This document shows, piece after piece, positions 1-6,942 of a stretch of DNA of 6,950 nucleotides (positions within the stretch are counted from its first letter, which is position 1; each line of letters starts with the position of its first letter). Below the pieces are notes generated by a model, which was not told the origin of the DNA, ran no database searches, and saw only the letters and a list, made by a program, of their open reading frames with translations. The translations under genes and the position numbers were made by a program. Origin of the DNA: Actinomycetota bacterium (GTDB taxonomy: Bacteria > Actinomycetota > Humimicrobiia > Humimicrobiales > Humimicrobiaceae); contig JAQVHC010000047.1 in the NCBI GenBank assembly GCA_028696435.1, positions 1 through 6,950 of the forward strand. The letters are read 5' to 3'.

Positions 1-715
1 TTAGAAAGTTTATCTAACAGTTCTAAAATTTTGTTCAATCTACAAGGATTATCTGTATTTTCAGCTCTATGAATAGTTGCCAGTATATATCTCTCCTTAT
101 CTTTACCAAATATTTCCTTTAATATTTTAGATTTTGATAAAGCTACGTCCTTAAAATATAAGAAGCAATCATACATAACATCTCCAACAAGACAAACCTC
201 ATATTTATTTTTTCTAATAAGAACTCCTCATCCTCCAAATTCTCATAAGCATTTCTGGTAGGACAAAATAAAATACCGGATATTTTATCAGTAACAATTC
301 TATTTATTTCTTCCTGCATACTCCTGTTAAAACTTCTGAGTCTTGCTTCTATATGAGCAAGTTTAAAGTTTAACTTTTTTGTAGCAATTGCACCTGCTAA
401 AGTAGAATTTGTATCACCATAGACTAACACAATATCTGGCTTTTCGTATAATAAGATTTCTTCCAATCCCACTATCATTTTCCCAACCTGTAAGCATTGA
501 GATTCTTCCTGAATACCCAAATTATATTCAGGAAAATCAATATCCAATTCTTCTATAAATACATCTGACATTAATTTGTCAAAATGCTGGCCAGTATTAA
601 CTATGACATGCGCAATTTTCTTACTGGTGTTTTTATTATAATCCCTGATAGCTTTACAAATCGGATAAAGCTTTATAAATTGTGGCCTTGTGCCTATTAT
701 GGACAGAATTTTCAT
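1..715 (-). pseudogene. wlbD: WlbD/WbpI-type UDP-sugar 2-epimerase, frameshifted and cut by the window edge
   Basis: The non-hydrolysing UDP-GlcNAc 2-epimerase family member of the WlbD type is expected to turn UDP-GlcNAc3NAcA into UDP-ManNAc3NAcA in the cytoplasm. The N-terminal frame has GTRPQFIK at 8-15, NTGQHFDKLMSDVF at 40-53, VYGDTNSTLAG at 98-108 (Asp101), HIEARLRSF at 121-129 and EEINRIVTD at 135-143. After Glu163 (codon 227-229) this frame loses all family likeness and stops at 143-145. Starting from base 227 another frame reads GVLIRKNKYEVCLVGDVMYD, later ATIHRAENTDN, and stays open to base 1, so the true continuation is present. Loss of one base, most simply a G in a GGG at about 226-229, explains it. 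About 238 of an expected 370 or so residues lie in the window. Arg125 replaces the Gly of the usual EAGLRSF, and Gln replaces the Pro of MPEEINR. It is either a dead gene or a sequencing or assembly error. Confidence 0.85.
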
Positions 716-1113
716 CGATTTATTCCACCCTTTTTAATTACAATATTTTCGTAGACATTATCAAAAGGTTTCCATTTATTTGTATGAAAACTTGAATTAT
801 GCCAGTTAAGAACAAAAACTCCTTCATATTTACAACATCTCTCTATTAAAGTATTTATCTTTTTTTCCATTTCATAAGGAGAAATTTCCGGCTGATAAGA
901 AACAAAACTCCCATCCATTGCAATAAGTGGTCTTTCTTTAACCCTTAATTTTTTTTGAGTTAAAAAATTAAAGGTACTATATTCATAGCAGGTTCCACAT
1001 CTAAAGCCCTCCTTCTCAGGGTAGCCCATAGTACTATCCCATTCCATATTATTATCATCCCAGATTTGCCATGCTATAAGTATATTAAACCTAATCTCTA
1101 GACAATCAGAGTT
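712..1113 (-). pseudogene. Polysaccharide-deacetylase-family gene, 3' remnant
   Basis: This is the C-terminal piece of a protein resembling polysaccharide-deacetylase-family (NodB-like) proteins of envelope loci. The longest ATG-started frame begins at 1047 (111 residues), but family-like sequence continues upstream without a start codon: RFNILIAWQIWDDNN precedes MEWDSTMGYPEKEGF. The same frame reads back to a stop codon at 1114-1116. Recognisable family segments are EWDSTMGYPEKEGFRCGTCY, the ERPLIAMDGSF stretch and VLNWHNSSFHTNKW near the end. The normal product is expected to be several hundred residues, so the N-terminal two thirds or so, including the metal-binding Asp/His motifs of the NodB fold, are absent. 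Just upstream is the end of the amidotransferase gene. The 3' end is intact and overlaps the epimerase start as ATGA (712-715), so the two genes were once translationally coupled. Family assignment rests on pattern memory and is moderately sure. The truncation is well supported. Confidence 0.72.
724..730 (-). promoter_or_regulatory. Ribosome binding site of the epimerase gene
   Basis: On the minus strand GGGTGGA lies inside the last codons of the deacetylase remnant, 8 bases before the epimerase ATG at 715. It differs from the GGAGG core by one base. This is the best-placed Shine-Dalgarno-like site in the window and, with the ATGA overlap, supports the ATG at 715 as the real start. Confidence 0.45.
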
Positions 1114-1134
1114 TTATTAATCTATTATTACGAT

Positions 1135-2736
1135 TTAAAAATTATTTAATTTGTCGTTTATTATCTCATATAATTCTACCATTGCTTCTAACCCTACTGA
1201 ATCTTCTTTTATCGTAAGATTGTATGGTTTAATAAATGGGTATTTTATAAAGCCCTTTATATTTCTATTAAACGTAAAAAATAAACTCACTGGAAAAAAT
1301 TTATAACCTATAAATCTTGAATAGTATATATTAGTAAGTCTTTCATAATATTTCCTTATTTTGGAAAATTTTTTTTCATTATACAATGGGATTTTCATTT
1401 TTTTTATTGTTTTAACATATCTTTTTAGAAACTTTTTACCTGCTCTTTCCTTTAAGCTCAGCTTTGACCAAAACATCATCAGCTCGTTATCGCATAATGG
1501 CATTAACCATTGATAATCCCAAAATTCGTAAACCCTTACTGAATTACAAATATATTTTGATTGTCTTTCTCGCCAATCCCATAATTCAAATAAGTTTGCC
1601 GCTTCTATATTTGAGTATAATTTATCATACTTAATACCATAAAGTTGCTTATTTTTTTCAACAAAAATATTATAATATGGACTTCTATCTCCAGACCAAT
1701 CCCACCTGCAGTAATGTTTATTAAATATATAATTTATTAATTCACTACCCATAAAATTTTTTTTATTTACATCTTGCAGAGAAATATTACCACCAGCAAA
1801 AGATCCTGTATGTCCGGGAATAAAAACACTATCTTCCGGAATTAGTTTGTTATTTTTCAAATATTCTACTGCATTCCAATCCTGAAGGTGACTTACTGAA
1901 GCTATATTATTGCTGAACCTTGAATATTTTCTCCTTTCATCACAATAAAATGAATTATATAAATCTTTCCTTTTATAAGGTATAAATAACCATTTATAGC
2001 CAAGGTATTCAGCAACTTCTTTTGATATGCAGGATTCCAAATTAGAAGGTTTTCCATATGTAAAGCAAATAACATCTTCATATCCTGATTCTTTTAATAA
2101 AATAGCAATCACTCTCGAATCAATTCCTCCACTAAGTGGTACTATTGCAGTCCTATTGCCAAGAATTGTGATTAATCTATTGGCCACATTCTTATACACT
2201 ATCTCCAGATCCTCACTTAATTCATTAACGTTTTCATTTTTACTTTCATTGTGCTTAAATATAAAATAATCTTCTAATTTCAATTTGCTATTCTTACTAT
2301 CGAAAAAAAGATACTCTCCTGCCTGGATTTGTTTAATTTCATCGTATAGTGTATCGCTACCGGTTACATAAGCTGTTAATAAATATTCTACTGATGATAT
2401 TTCGCTTATTTTTTTTAGTTTTAATTCATCACGAAGTAAATATGCATCATCTGTAATGTGAAAACTATTATTTTTACTACTATAAAAAAGTGGGAAACTC
2501 CGTACCCGGTCAACAGCAGCTAAAACAATATCATTTTTTTCTATAATAACCGAAAAAAAACCGTTAGCATTTTTTAATAATCTTTCAAAATTATCGGGAT
2601 TATTGGCACTGCTAAAATAATTAAGCATTTTTTCACCATAATAATAATTATCTTTATCATCAAACAAATATCCTTTTACATAAATCCCATCTCTGTTGTG
2701 CCATTTAAATCCTTTATTTTTATTTAAGTTAATCAT
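1135..2736 (-). CDS. Asparagine-synthase-like amidotransferase of a polysaccharide locus
   Basis: Predicted ATP-dependent amide-forming enzyme. It has 533 residues and two recognisable parts. Residues 1-150 look like a degenerate class II glutamine-amidotransferase fold: NGFFSVIIEKNDIVLAAVDR at 58-77 and SFPLFYSS at 80-87 match the strands found in AsnB. However, there is no Cys after the initiator Met, so glutaminase activity is unlikely. Residues 175-425 form the synthetase part, with the ATP PP-loop LSGGIDSRVI at 201-210, the segment FIPGHTGSFAGG at 305-316 in place of the AsnB Gly-rich/Asp motif, and VYEFWDYQWLMPLCDNELMM at 402-421. Proteins of this type in O-antigen loci are often thought to amidate uronic acids, and the neighbouring diacetamido-uronate genes support that here. 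The ATG at 2736 is preferred because no ATG, GTG or TTG is seen in frame in the gap upstream. The nearest purine-rich stretches are weak or poorly spaced. The sugar substrate is inferred, not shown. Confidence 0.78.
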   Translation of the reverse strand: MINLNKNKGFKWHNRDGIYVKGYLFDDKDNYYYGEKMLNYFSSANNPDNFERLLKNANGFFSVIIEKNDIVLAAVDRVRSFPLFYSSKNNSFHITDDAYLLRDELKLKKISEISSVEYLLTAYVTGSDTLYDEIKQIQAGEYLFFDSKNSKLKLEDYFIFKHNESKNENVNELSEDLEIVYKNVANRLITILGNRTAIVPLSGGIDSRVIAILLKESGYEDVICFTYGKPSNLESCISKEVAEYLGYKWLFIPYKRKDLYNSFYCDERRKYSRFSNNIASVSHLQDWNAVEYLKNNKLIPEDSVFIPGHTGSFAGGNISLQDVNKKNFMGSELINYIFNKHYCRWDWSGDRSPYYNIFVEKNKQLYGIKYDKLYSNIEAANLFELWDWRERQSKYICNSVRVYEFWDYQWLMPLCDNELMMFWSKLSLKERAGKKFLKRYVKTIKKMKIPLYNEKKFSKIRKYYERLTNIYYSRFIGYKFFPVSLFFTFNRNIKGFIKYPFIKPYNLTIKEDSVGLEAMVELYEIINDKLNNF

Positions 2737-2764
2737 TATCTTTAAATCTAATTCCCTGTGTGCT

Positions 2765-4051
2765 TTATTTTTTATTTCTCTTTAAAATACTATAAAATAA
2801 TTTCTTGTCCACTTCTGTAAATACAAAAAAGTCTTTAAAACTAAATTTTTCTTTAAAAACAAACCACATAATATATGTTACTCCATAAAAAAAATAGGAA
2901 ATACTCGAAGCTACGGCTGCACCATTAATCCCCCAAACAGGTATTAATATAAAATTGAATATAACATTTAAAACTACTACAAGAAACGAAATAACTAAAT
3001 GTACTTTTGGTTTCCCCTGTGAAAAAAAATAAGGCGTAGACACCTTTGCAATTGAGGCAAAAATAATACCTGAAAATAAGATAATTGTAACCGTTGATGC
3101 TCTTTGAAAAGCCCGCCCGAAAATTAGAGGAATTAAAGGTGTTAAAAAAGACCCTATTGTAATTAGCACAATACATATATAGAAAGTATATTTTATTGTC
3201 ATACTCGTTAAAAAATTACGCTTAGGTGAAAATTTATCTATATTGTATAGCCTGCCCAATAAAGCTGTATTTACACTATCAGGAATTAAGAGTATTGATT
3301 CTGCAAACGAAACACCTATCGAATATATGCCTAGCTCTCCAATACCAAGCATATTCTTTATCATAAACTGGTCTACTTTGTAGTTTAAAAATATAAATAA
3401 TGCAGAAAAATATATTATAAGCCCGTATTGAAATTCTTTTTTAAGAAGACCTACATTAAGTTTAAATCTATACCCAATACCTACATTTCTTAGTAAAAAA
3501 AAAGAATTAAGAAAAAAAGAAATTACATATGCAGAAAAAATTAATTTTACGTTGACCCTTCTAAAAATAAAAAGCAAAGTAATAAGTATTAACCTAATAA
3601 TAAGACTGGTTATATAATATTGATTTAGCTTAACTATTCTTTCGTTACCAATGTAAAAGCCTGCAGCAGAAGTTAGAAGATAACTAAAAAAGACGAACAG
3701 CAACCCCAAAATTACAAAAGATAAATCATAGTCACTTAAGATGACGCCAAAATATTTTAATGTAAAAATTATTATAGATATTATAAAAAAATTAATTATT
3801 AAATAACTTATATTGTTATTAAATACTTCTTCTTCTGAATAAGTTGTGCGTTTCTGAAAATAAGTAGTAGCATTATTAATACCAAAATGCCCATAGGAAG
3901 CTATTAAGCCAAAAACCAGCAATAAATAAGCTATTGACCCTTTACCTTCGGGACCTAATGCTCTTGCTGTAATAATACTGATAGTAAAACCGATTACTGC
4001 ATTAATTATCTCAGCTATAAAGTTACTGGAAATGTTTTTTGCGTAACCCAT
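2765..4051 (-). CDS. wzx: Wzx-type O-antigen/polysaccharide flippase
   Basis: Predicted inner-membrane flippase of the MOP/PST superfamily that moves undecaprenyl-diphosphate-linked repeat units across the membrane. It has 428 residues, close to the usual 400-480. Long hydrophobic stretches run through the whole protein, for example residues 11-28, 39-55, 81-100, 110-127, 146-163, 170-187, 208-223, 285-309, 322-340, 350-370 and 376-397, which fits 12 or so membrane segments. Family signatures are ARALGPEGKG at 29-38 in the first loop, DQFMIKNMLG at 227-236 with GIYSIGVSFAE at 241-251, and LIPVWGINGAAVASS at 369-383. The ATG at 4051 opens directly into a typical N-terminus. Upstream bases are A/T only, with no Shine-Dalgarno. 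The amidotransferase begins 28 bases after the stop. The gene is very AT-rich, for example 11 G+C of 60 at 3481-3540. The substrate cannot be read from the sequence. Confidence 0.9.
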   Translation of the reverse strand: MGYAKNISSNFIAEIINAVIGFTISIITARALGPEGKGSIAYLLLVFGLIASYGHFGINNATTYFQKRTTYSEEEVFNNNISYLIINFFIISIIIFTLKYFGVILSDYDLSFVILGLLFVFFSYLLTSAAGFYIGNERIVKLNQYYITSLIIRLILITLLFIFRRVNVKLIFSAYVISFFLNSFFLLRNVGIGYRFKLNVGLLKKEFQYGLIIYFSALFIFLNYKVDQFMIKNMLGIGELGIYSIGVSFAESILLIPDSVNTALLGRLYNIDKFSPKRNFLTSMTIKYTFYICIVLITIGSFLTPLIPLIFGRAFQRASTVTIILFSGIIFASIAKVSTPYFFSQGKPKVHLVISFLVVVLNVIFNFILIPVWGINGAAVASSISYFFYGVTYIMWFVFKEKFSFKDFFVFTEVDKKLFYSILKRNKK

Positions 4052-4112
4052 TTTTTATAAAAATACCAAGCATGAATTCTTAAAATAATAAATTAAAATA
4101 GTATATAGCAGT

Positions 4113-4120
4113 CTTCCTTT
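4113..4120 (-). other. Shine-Dalgarno-like sequence without a start codon
   Basis: On the minus strand AAAGGAAG lies in the 88-base gap between the aminotransferase stop and the flippase start. It is about 61 bases upstream of the flippase ATG, too far to serve it, and no ATG or GTG follows at normal spacing. It may be chance in AT-rich DNA or the relic of a start site lost by rearrangement. Nothing else recognisable is in the gap: no hairpin with a T-run and no clear promoter. Confidence 0.2.
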
Positions 4121-4139
4121 AAAGCTATAATAAAATTGA

Positions 4140-5282
4140 CTATAAACTTTTATCATTCAGCAAACACCTTAATACATGGTATTGTACAGTCTTATCAATA
4201 TATGGACAAAAAGGTATGCTAAATATATTTTCCGAGCATTCCTCACTTACTACCAAATATCCCTGCCTATATCCCAGATATGCAAATGCCTTCTGCAAAT
4301 GAAGTGGCTTCGGATAATAAATAGCCGAAGGTATGTTATTTTCCTTTAGTAAATTCAAATAATAACCCCTGTTATTCTTTTTCGGCCTTATAGAGTATAA
4401 TGCCCGGGCACTTTTATACCCCTCTGGGATTTCCTGTAAATAAAATTTCTCTGAAAGAGCCTCGCTGTATCTCTGTGCAACTTCCTGCCTTTTCTCAATC
4501 TCTTCAGGGAATATCTCAAACTTTGCAAGAAGTATAGCAGCCTGAATCGTATCCAGCCTCCCATTTATTCCAGGCCTTATATTATCATATTTATCTTTTC
4601 CCTTACCATGAACCCTTATTGACCTTAATATTTCTGCTAAATCATCGTTATCCGTAAATATCATACCCCCATCACCATAGCACCCCAATGGTTTGGAAGG
4701 GAAAAAAGATGTACACCCGATATCAGAAAGAGAACAAGCTTTTCTTCCTTTAAATTCAGCTCCAAATGATTGTGCAGCATCTTCAATAACAAACATATTA
4801 TATTCTTTTGCAATGTTATTTATCTTTTCATAATCTGCAGGCAACCCGAATATATCAACCGCGATTATACCCTTAATATTCTTGTGGTTAATTTCTTTAC
4901 CGTTTGCAGGGTCCACAGGATTATTTAAGAACTCCCTGATTTTTTGAGGGCTAATATTGTAGGTATTCTCATCAATATCAATAAATACAGGCTTTGCACC
5001 AAGTAGAGCTACTACTTCTGCTGTTGATATAAATGTAAATGGTGTAGTTATTACATAATCCCCTGGCCCAATGTCGTAAGCCATAAGTGACATGAGAAGC
5101 GCATCTGTGCCACTCGAGCAGGAAATAGCATGCTTTATGCCGACATAATTTGAGAGTTTTTCTTCAAGCTCGAATACTTCGGGGCCCATTATATATTTTC
5201 CGTGGTCAAGAACTTTTTTAATATTGTCTTCAATTTTTTCGCGTATTAAATTTTGCTGGGCTTTTAAGTCAATAAATTCCAT
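4140..5282 (-). CDS. wlbC: WlbC/WbpE-type UDP-3-keto-sugar aminotransferase (DegT/DnrJ/EryC1 family)
   Basis: Predicted PLP-dependent aminotransferase that converts the 3-keto sugar made by WlbA to the 3-amino sugar, with glutamate as the usual donor. It has 380 residues, a normal full length. PLP-site motifs are complete: SSGTDALL at 56-63 for phosphate binding, VIEDAAQSFGA at 165-175 with Asp168 contacting the PLP ring nitrogen, and SFFPSKPLGCYGDGG at 192-206 with Lys197 as the Schiff-base lysine. NGRLDTIQAAIL at 240-251 is the conserved substrate-loop region of the family, and FCPYIDK at 358-364 is the usual C-terminal motif. The start MEFIDLKAQQ matches typical family N-termini, so the ATG at 5282 is well supported although no Shine-Dalgarno precedes it. 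Immediate linkage to the dehydrogenase and acetyltransferase points to the 2,3-diacetamido uronate route rather than a 4-amino sugar. Confidence 0.93.
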   Translation of the reverse strand: MEFIDLKAQQNLIREKIEDNIKKVLDHGKYIMGPEVFELEEKLSNYVGIKHAISCSSGTDALLMSLMAYDIGPGDYVITTPFTFISTAEVVALLGAKPVFIDIDENTYNISPQKIREFLNNPVDPANGKEINHKNIKGIIAVDIFGLPADYEKINNIAKEYNMFVIEDAAQSFGAEFKGRKACSLSDIGCTSFFPSKPLGCYGDGGMIFTDNDDLAEILRSIRVHGKGKDKYDNIRPGINGRLDTIQAAILLAKFEIFPEEIEKRQEVAQRYSEALSEKFYLQEIPEGYKSARALYSIRPKKNNRGYYLNLLKENNIPSAIYYPKPLHLQKAFAYLGYRQGYLVVSEECSENIFSIPFCPYIDKTVQYHVLRCLLNDKSL

Positions 5283-5343
5283 AATTCAATTAAAATATAT
5301 TAATTTCTGACAAATACAATAAAGTAATTTTTTATTTAACCGG

Positions 5344-5931
5344 TTATCCTTTAAGAGGTATCAGCTTATCTTTACTTTTATCTAATTTATATCTATCTCC
5401 ACATTCACATAAAGCTTCATCATTTTCATTAAAATTAAGTTTGCATCCACATCTGCAAACCCAGCCAATTTGTCTTGCAGGATTACCAACTACCAGAGCA
5501 TTTGGCCTCACATCTTTTGTGACAACTGCTCCTGCACCAATAAAACAGTACTCTCCAAGTTCATTCCCGCAGACAATGGTAGCATTTGCACCAATAGTAG
5601 CACCCTTTCTTACTATAGTTTTTTTATATTCACTTTTTCTATTGACGAAAGCTCTCGGGTTTATAACATTTGTTAACACACAAGAAGGGCCTAAAAATGC
5701 ATCATCTTCTATTATTACGTCGTCATACACAGATACATTATTTTGAATTTTAACGTTATTACCAATAACAGCCTTTGACCCTATATTAACATTCTGACCG
5801 ATTACACAATTTTCACCGATTTTTGCGCCCGACATAATATGAGAAAAATGCCATATTTTAGTGCCACTACCTATGTTTGCATTTTTATCTACATATGAAC
5901 TCTCATGGATATAATACTTTTTTTTGCTCAT
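5344..5931 (-). CDS. wlbB: WlbB/WbpD-type UDP-sugar N-acetyltransferase (left-handed beta-helix)
   Basis: Predicted to acetylate the 3-amino group of UDP-2-acetamido-3-amino-2,3-dideoxyglucuronate using acetyl-CoA, giving UDP-GlcNAc3NAcA. It has 195 residues, a usual length. Hexapeptide repeats of the left-handed beta-helix run from about residue 13 to 140, for example [20 protein letters not shown] at 36-55 and [10 protein letters not shown] at 113-122. The helix is interrupted by a loop, [18 protein letters not shown] at 87-104, as expected for this group. [10 protein letters not shown] at 147-156 closes the acetyltransferase part. A short cysteine-rich tail follows (Cys159, 161, 163, 175 and 177) and resembles a small zinc ribbon. 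The ATG at 5931 gives a start consistent with the family. It lies 15 bases after the dehydrogenase stop and has no visible Shine-Dalgarno. The aminotransferase follows after 61 AT-rich bases. Plus-strand open frames over this gene are shadows. Confidence 0.92.
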   Translation of the reverse strand: MSKKKYYIHESSYVDKNANIGSGTKIWHFSHIMSGAKIGENCVIGQNVNIGSKAVIGNNVKIQNNVSVYDDVIIEDDAFLGPSCVLTNVINPRAFVNRKSEYKKTIVRKGATIGANATIVCGNELGEYCFIGAGAVVTKDVRPNALVVGNPARQIGWVCRCGCKLNFNENDEALCECGDRYKLDKSKDKLIPLKG

Positions 5932-5946
5932 TTAATTAAAATTATT

Positions 5947-6942
5947 TTATTTTAAATATACAGTCCTTCCACTGTCAAGAGATTTCTGGCTTGCTTCTAA
6001 AACTCTTAAAACTTTTAACCCTTCTATGCCATCTGTTACTGGCTTTCTACAATTTACCACACAATCAATAAAATGCCTGCACTCATTTTCCAGAGGTTCA
6101 GATTCCTCTACAGAAACTTTTTCAAAATTTTTCCTGTTCAGAATTTGATTTCCATTTCTCCACTCAACTTTATTGGGGTAAATTAACAATTTTTCTTCCC
6201 AGGATTTTGTGTCATTAAAAACTGCCATCTTTTCGCTACCAACAATAACGAGCTCCTGACTCTTATATGGGTGCAACCATGAAACAAAAATATGTGCTTT
6301 GGTTCCATTTGAAAAATTCAGGAATGTTAAAGTGGTATCAGCAACTTTTTCACTCAAAAAATAACCACCATTGGTAGAAACACTTTCCGGTTCTTCATCT
6401 AATAGAGATAAAATCATTGAAATATCATGGGGTGCAAAGCTCCATAAAATATTTTCTTTCATCCTGATCTTTCCAAAATTTAACCTATTTGAATAAAGAT
6501 ATTGTATTTTTCCCAGCTCACCGGATTTTACTATTTCCTTAAGTCTTTCAAAAGCAGAGTGATATTGAAGTAGATGCCCTACCATTAGAATGCAATTATT
6601 TTCTTCTGCCAGCTTAATTAACTGCTCGCCATCTTTACTGCTTAACGAAAGCGGCTTTTCCACAAAAACGCTTTTACCTGATAAAATTGCCTTTCTGGAA
6701 TACTCATAATGCATTTCAGCGGGTAAGGCAATTACAATAGCTTTAATTTCTTTATCTCTTAGCAAATCATCAAATTCTGTAGTTACTTTTACCCCGGGAT
6801 AATTTTTACTTATATCCAGTAATGCATTTTCATCTACATCACAAATACAATGAAGGCATTTAAGATTGTAAAAAGTTCTTACTAAATTTCTGCCCCAGTA
6901 CCCTGTCCCGGCTACTGCAATTTTTATATTTTTTTCATTCAT
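5947..6942 (-). CDS. wlbA: WlbA/WbpB-type UDP-GlcNAcA 3-dehydrogenase (Gfo/Idh/MocA family)
   Basis: Predicted cytoplasmic NAD-dependent oxidoreductase that oxidises the C3 hydroxyl of UDP-N-acetylglucosaminuronate, the first committed step to 2,3-diacetamido uronic acids. The 331-residue length is normal for the family. The N-terminus is a Rossmann fold with the nucleotide loop GTGYWGRN at residues 12-19. The family EKP motif is at 95-97, with Lys96 the expected catalytic lysine. The C-terminal half carries RLNFGKIR (153-160) followed by SFAPHDIS (168-175), where His172 is the expected second catalytic residue. This combination is typical of the WlbA/WbpB branch rather than of generic Gfo/Idh enzymes. 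The ATG at 6942 starts just before the Rossmann strand, so it is very likely correct. Only 8 upstream bases are visible and they show no Shine-Dalgarno. The acetyltransferase follows after 15 bases. Family assignment is firm. The exact substrate is inferred from the adjacent acetyltransferase and aminotransferase. Confidence 0.9.
   Translation of the reverse strand: MNEKNIKIAVAGTGYWGRNLVRTFYNLKCLHCICDVDENALLDISKNYPGVKVTTEFDDLLRDKEIKAIVIALPAEMHYEYSRKAILSGKSVFVEKPLSLSSKDGEQLIKLAEENNCILMVGHLLQYHSAFERLKEIVKSGELGKIQYLYSNRLNFGKIRMKENILWSFAPHDISMILSLLDEEPESVSTNGGYFLSEKVADTTLTFLNFSNGTKAHIFVSWLHPYKSQELVIVGSEKMAVFNDTKSWEEKLLIYPNKVEWRNGNQILNRKNFEKVSVEESEPLENECRHFIDCVVNCRKPVTDGIEGLKVLRVLEASQKSLDSGRTVYLK

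Noticed and set aside
201..214. A6 tract (minus strand) as the site of the epimerase frameshift or programmed slippage
   Set aside because: The second frame already gives sensible family sequence (GVLIRKN) before this tract, so the shift lies upstream, at about 226-229.
1084..1137. Possible terminator after the amidotransferase stop
   Set aside because: Only a 4-base CTCT/AGAG pairing is visible, with no T-run after it, so there is no support for an intrinsic terminator.
2027..2269. Plus-strand open frame of 80 codons opposite the amidotransferase
   Set aside because: It lies over the PP-loop region of a well-supported minus-strand gene, with no ribosome site or family likeness.
2925..3176. 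Minus-strand open frame of 83 codons inside wzx
   Set aside because: It is an alternative frame inside a gene with continuous membrane-protein signal, and its Phe/Tyr/Asn-rich translation reflects AT-rich DNA only.
4026..4073. Short minus-strand frame starting at ATG 4073 upstream of wzx
   Set aside because: It codes for about 16 residues, overlaps the wzx start out of frame, and has no ribosome site at proper spacing.
5441..5746. Plus-strand open frame of about 101 codons, and a second one at 5470-5676, opposite the acetyltransferase
   Set aside because: They are antisense to a gene with clear hexapeptide repeats, and their translations resemble no protein family. They are shadows of the real coding frame.
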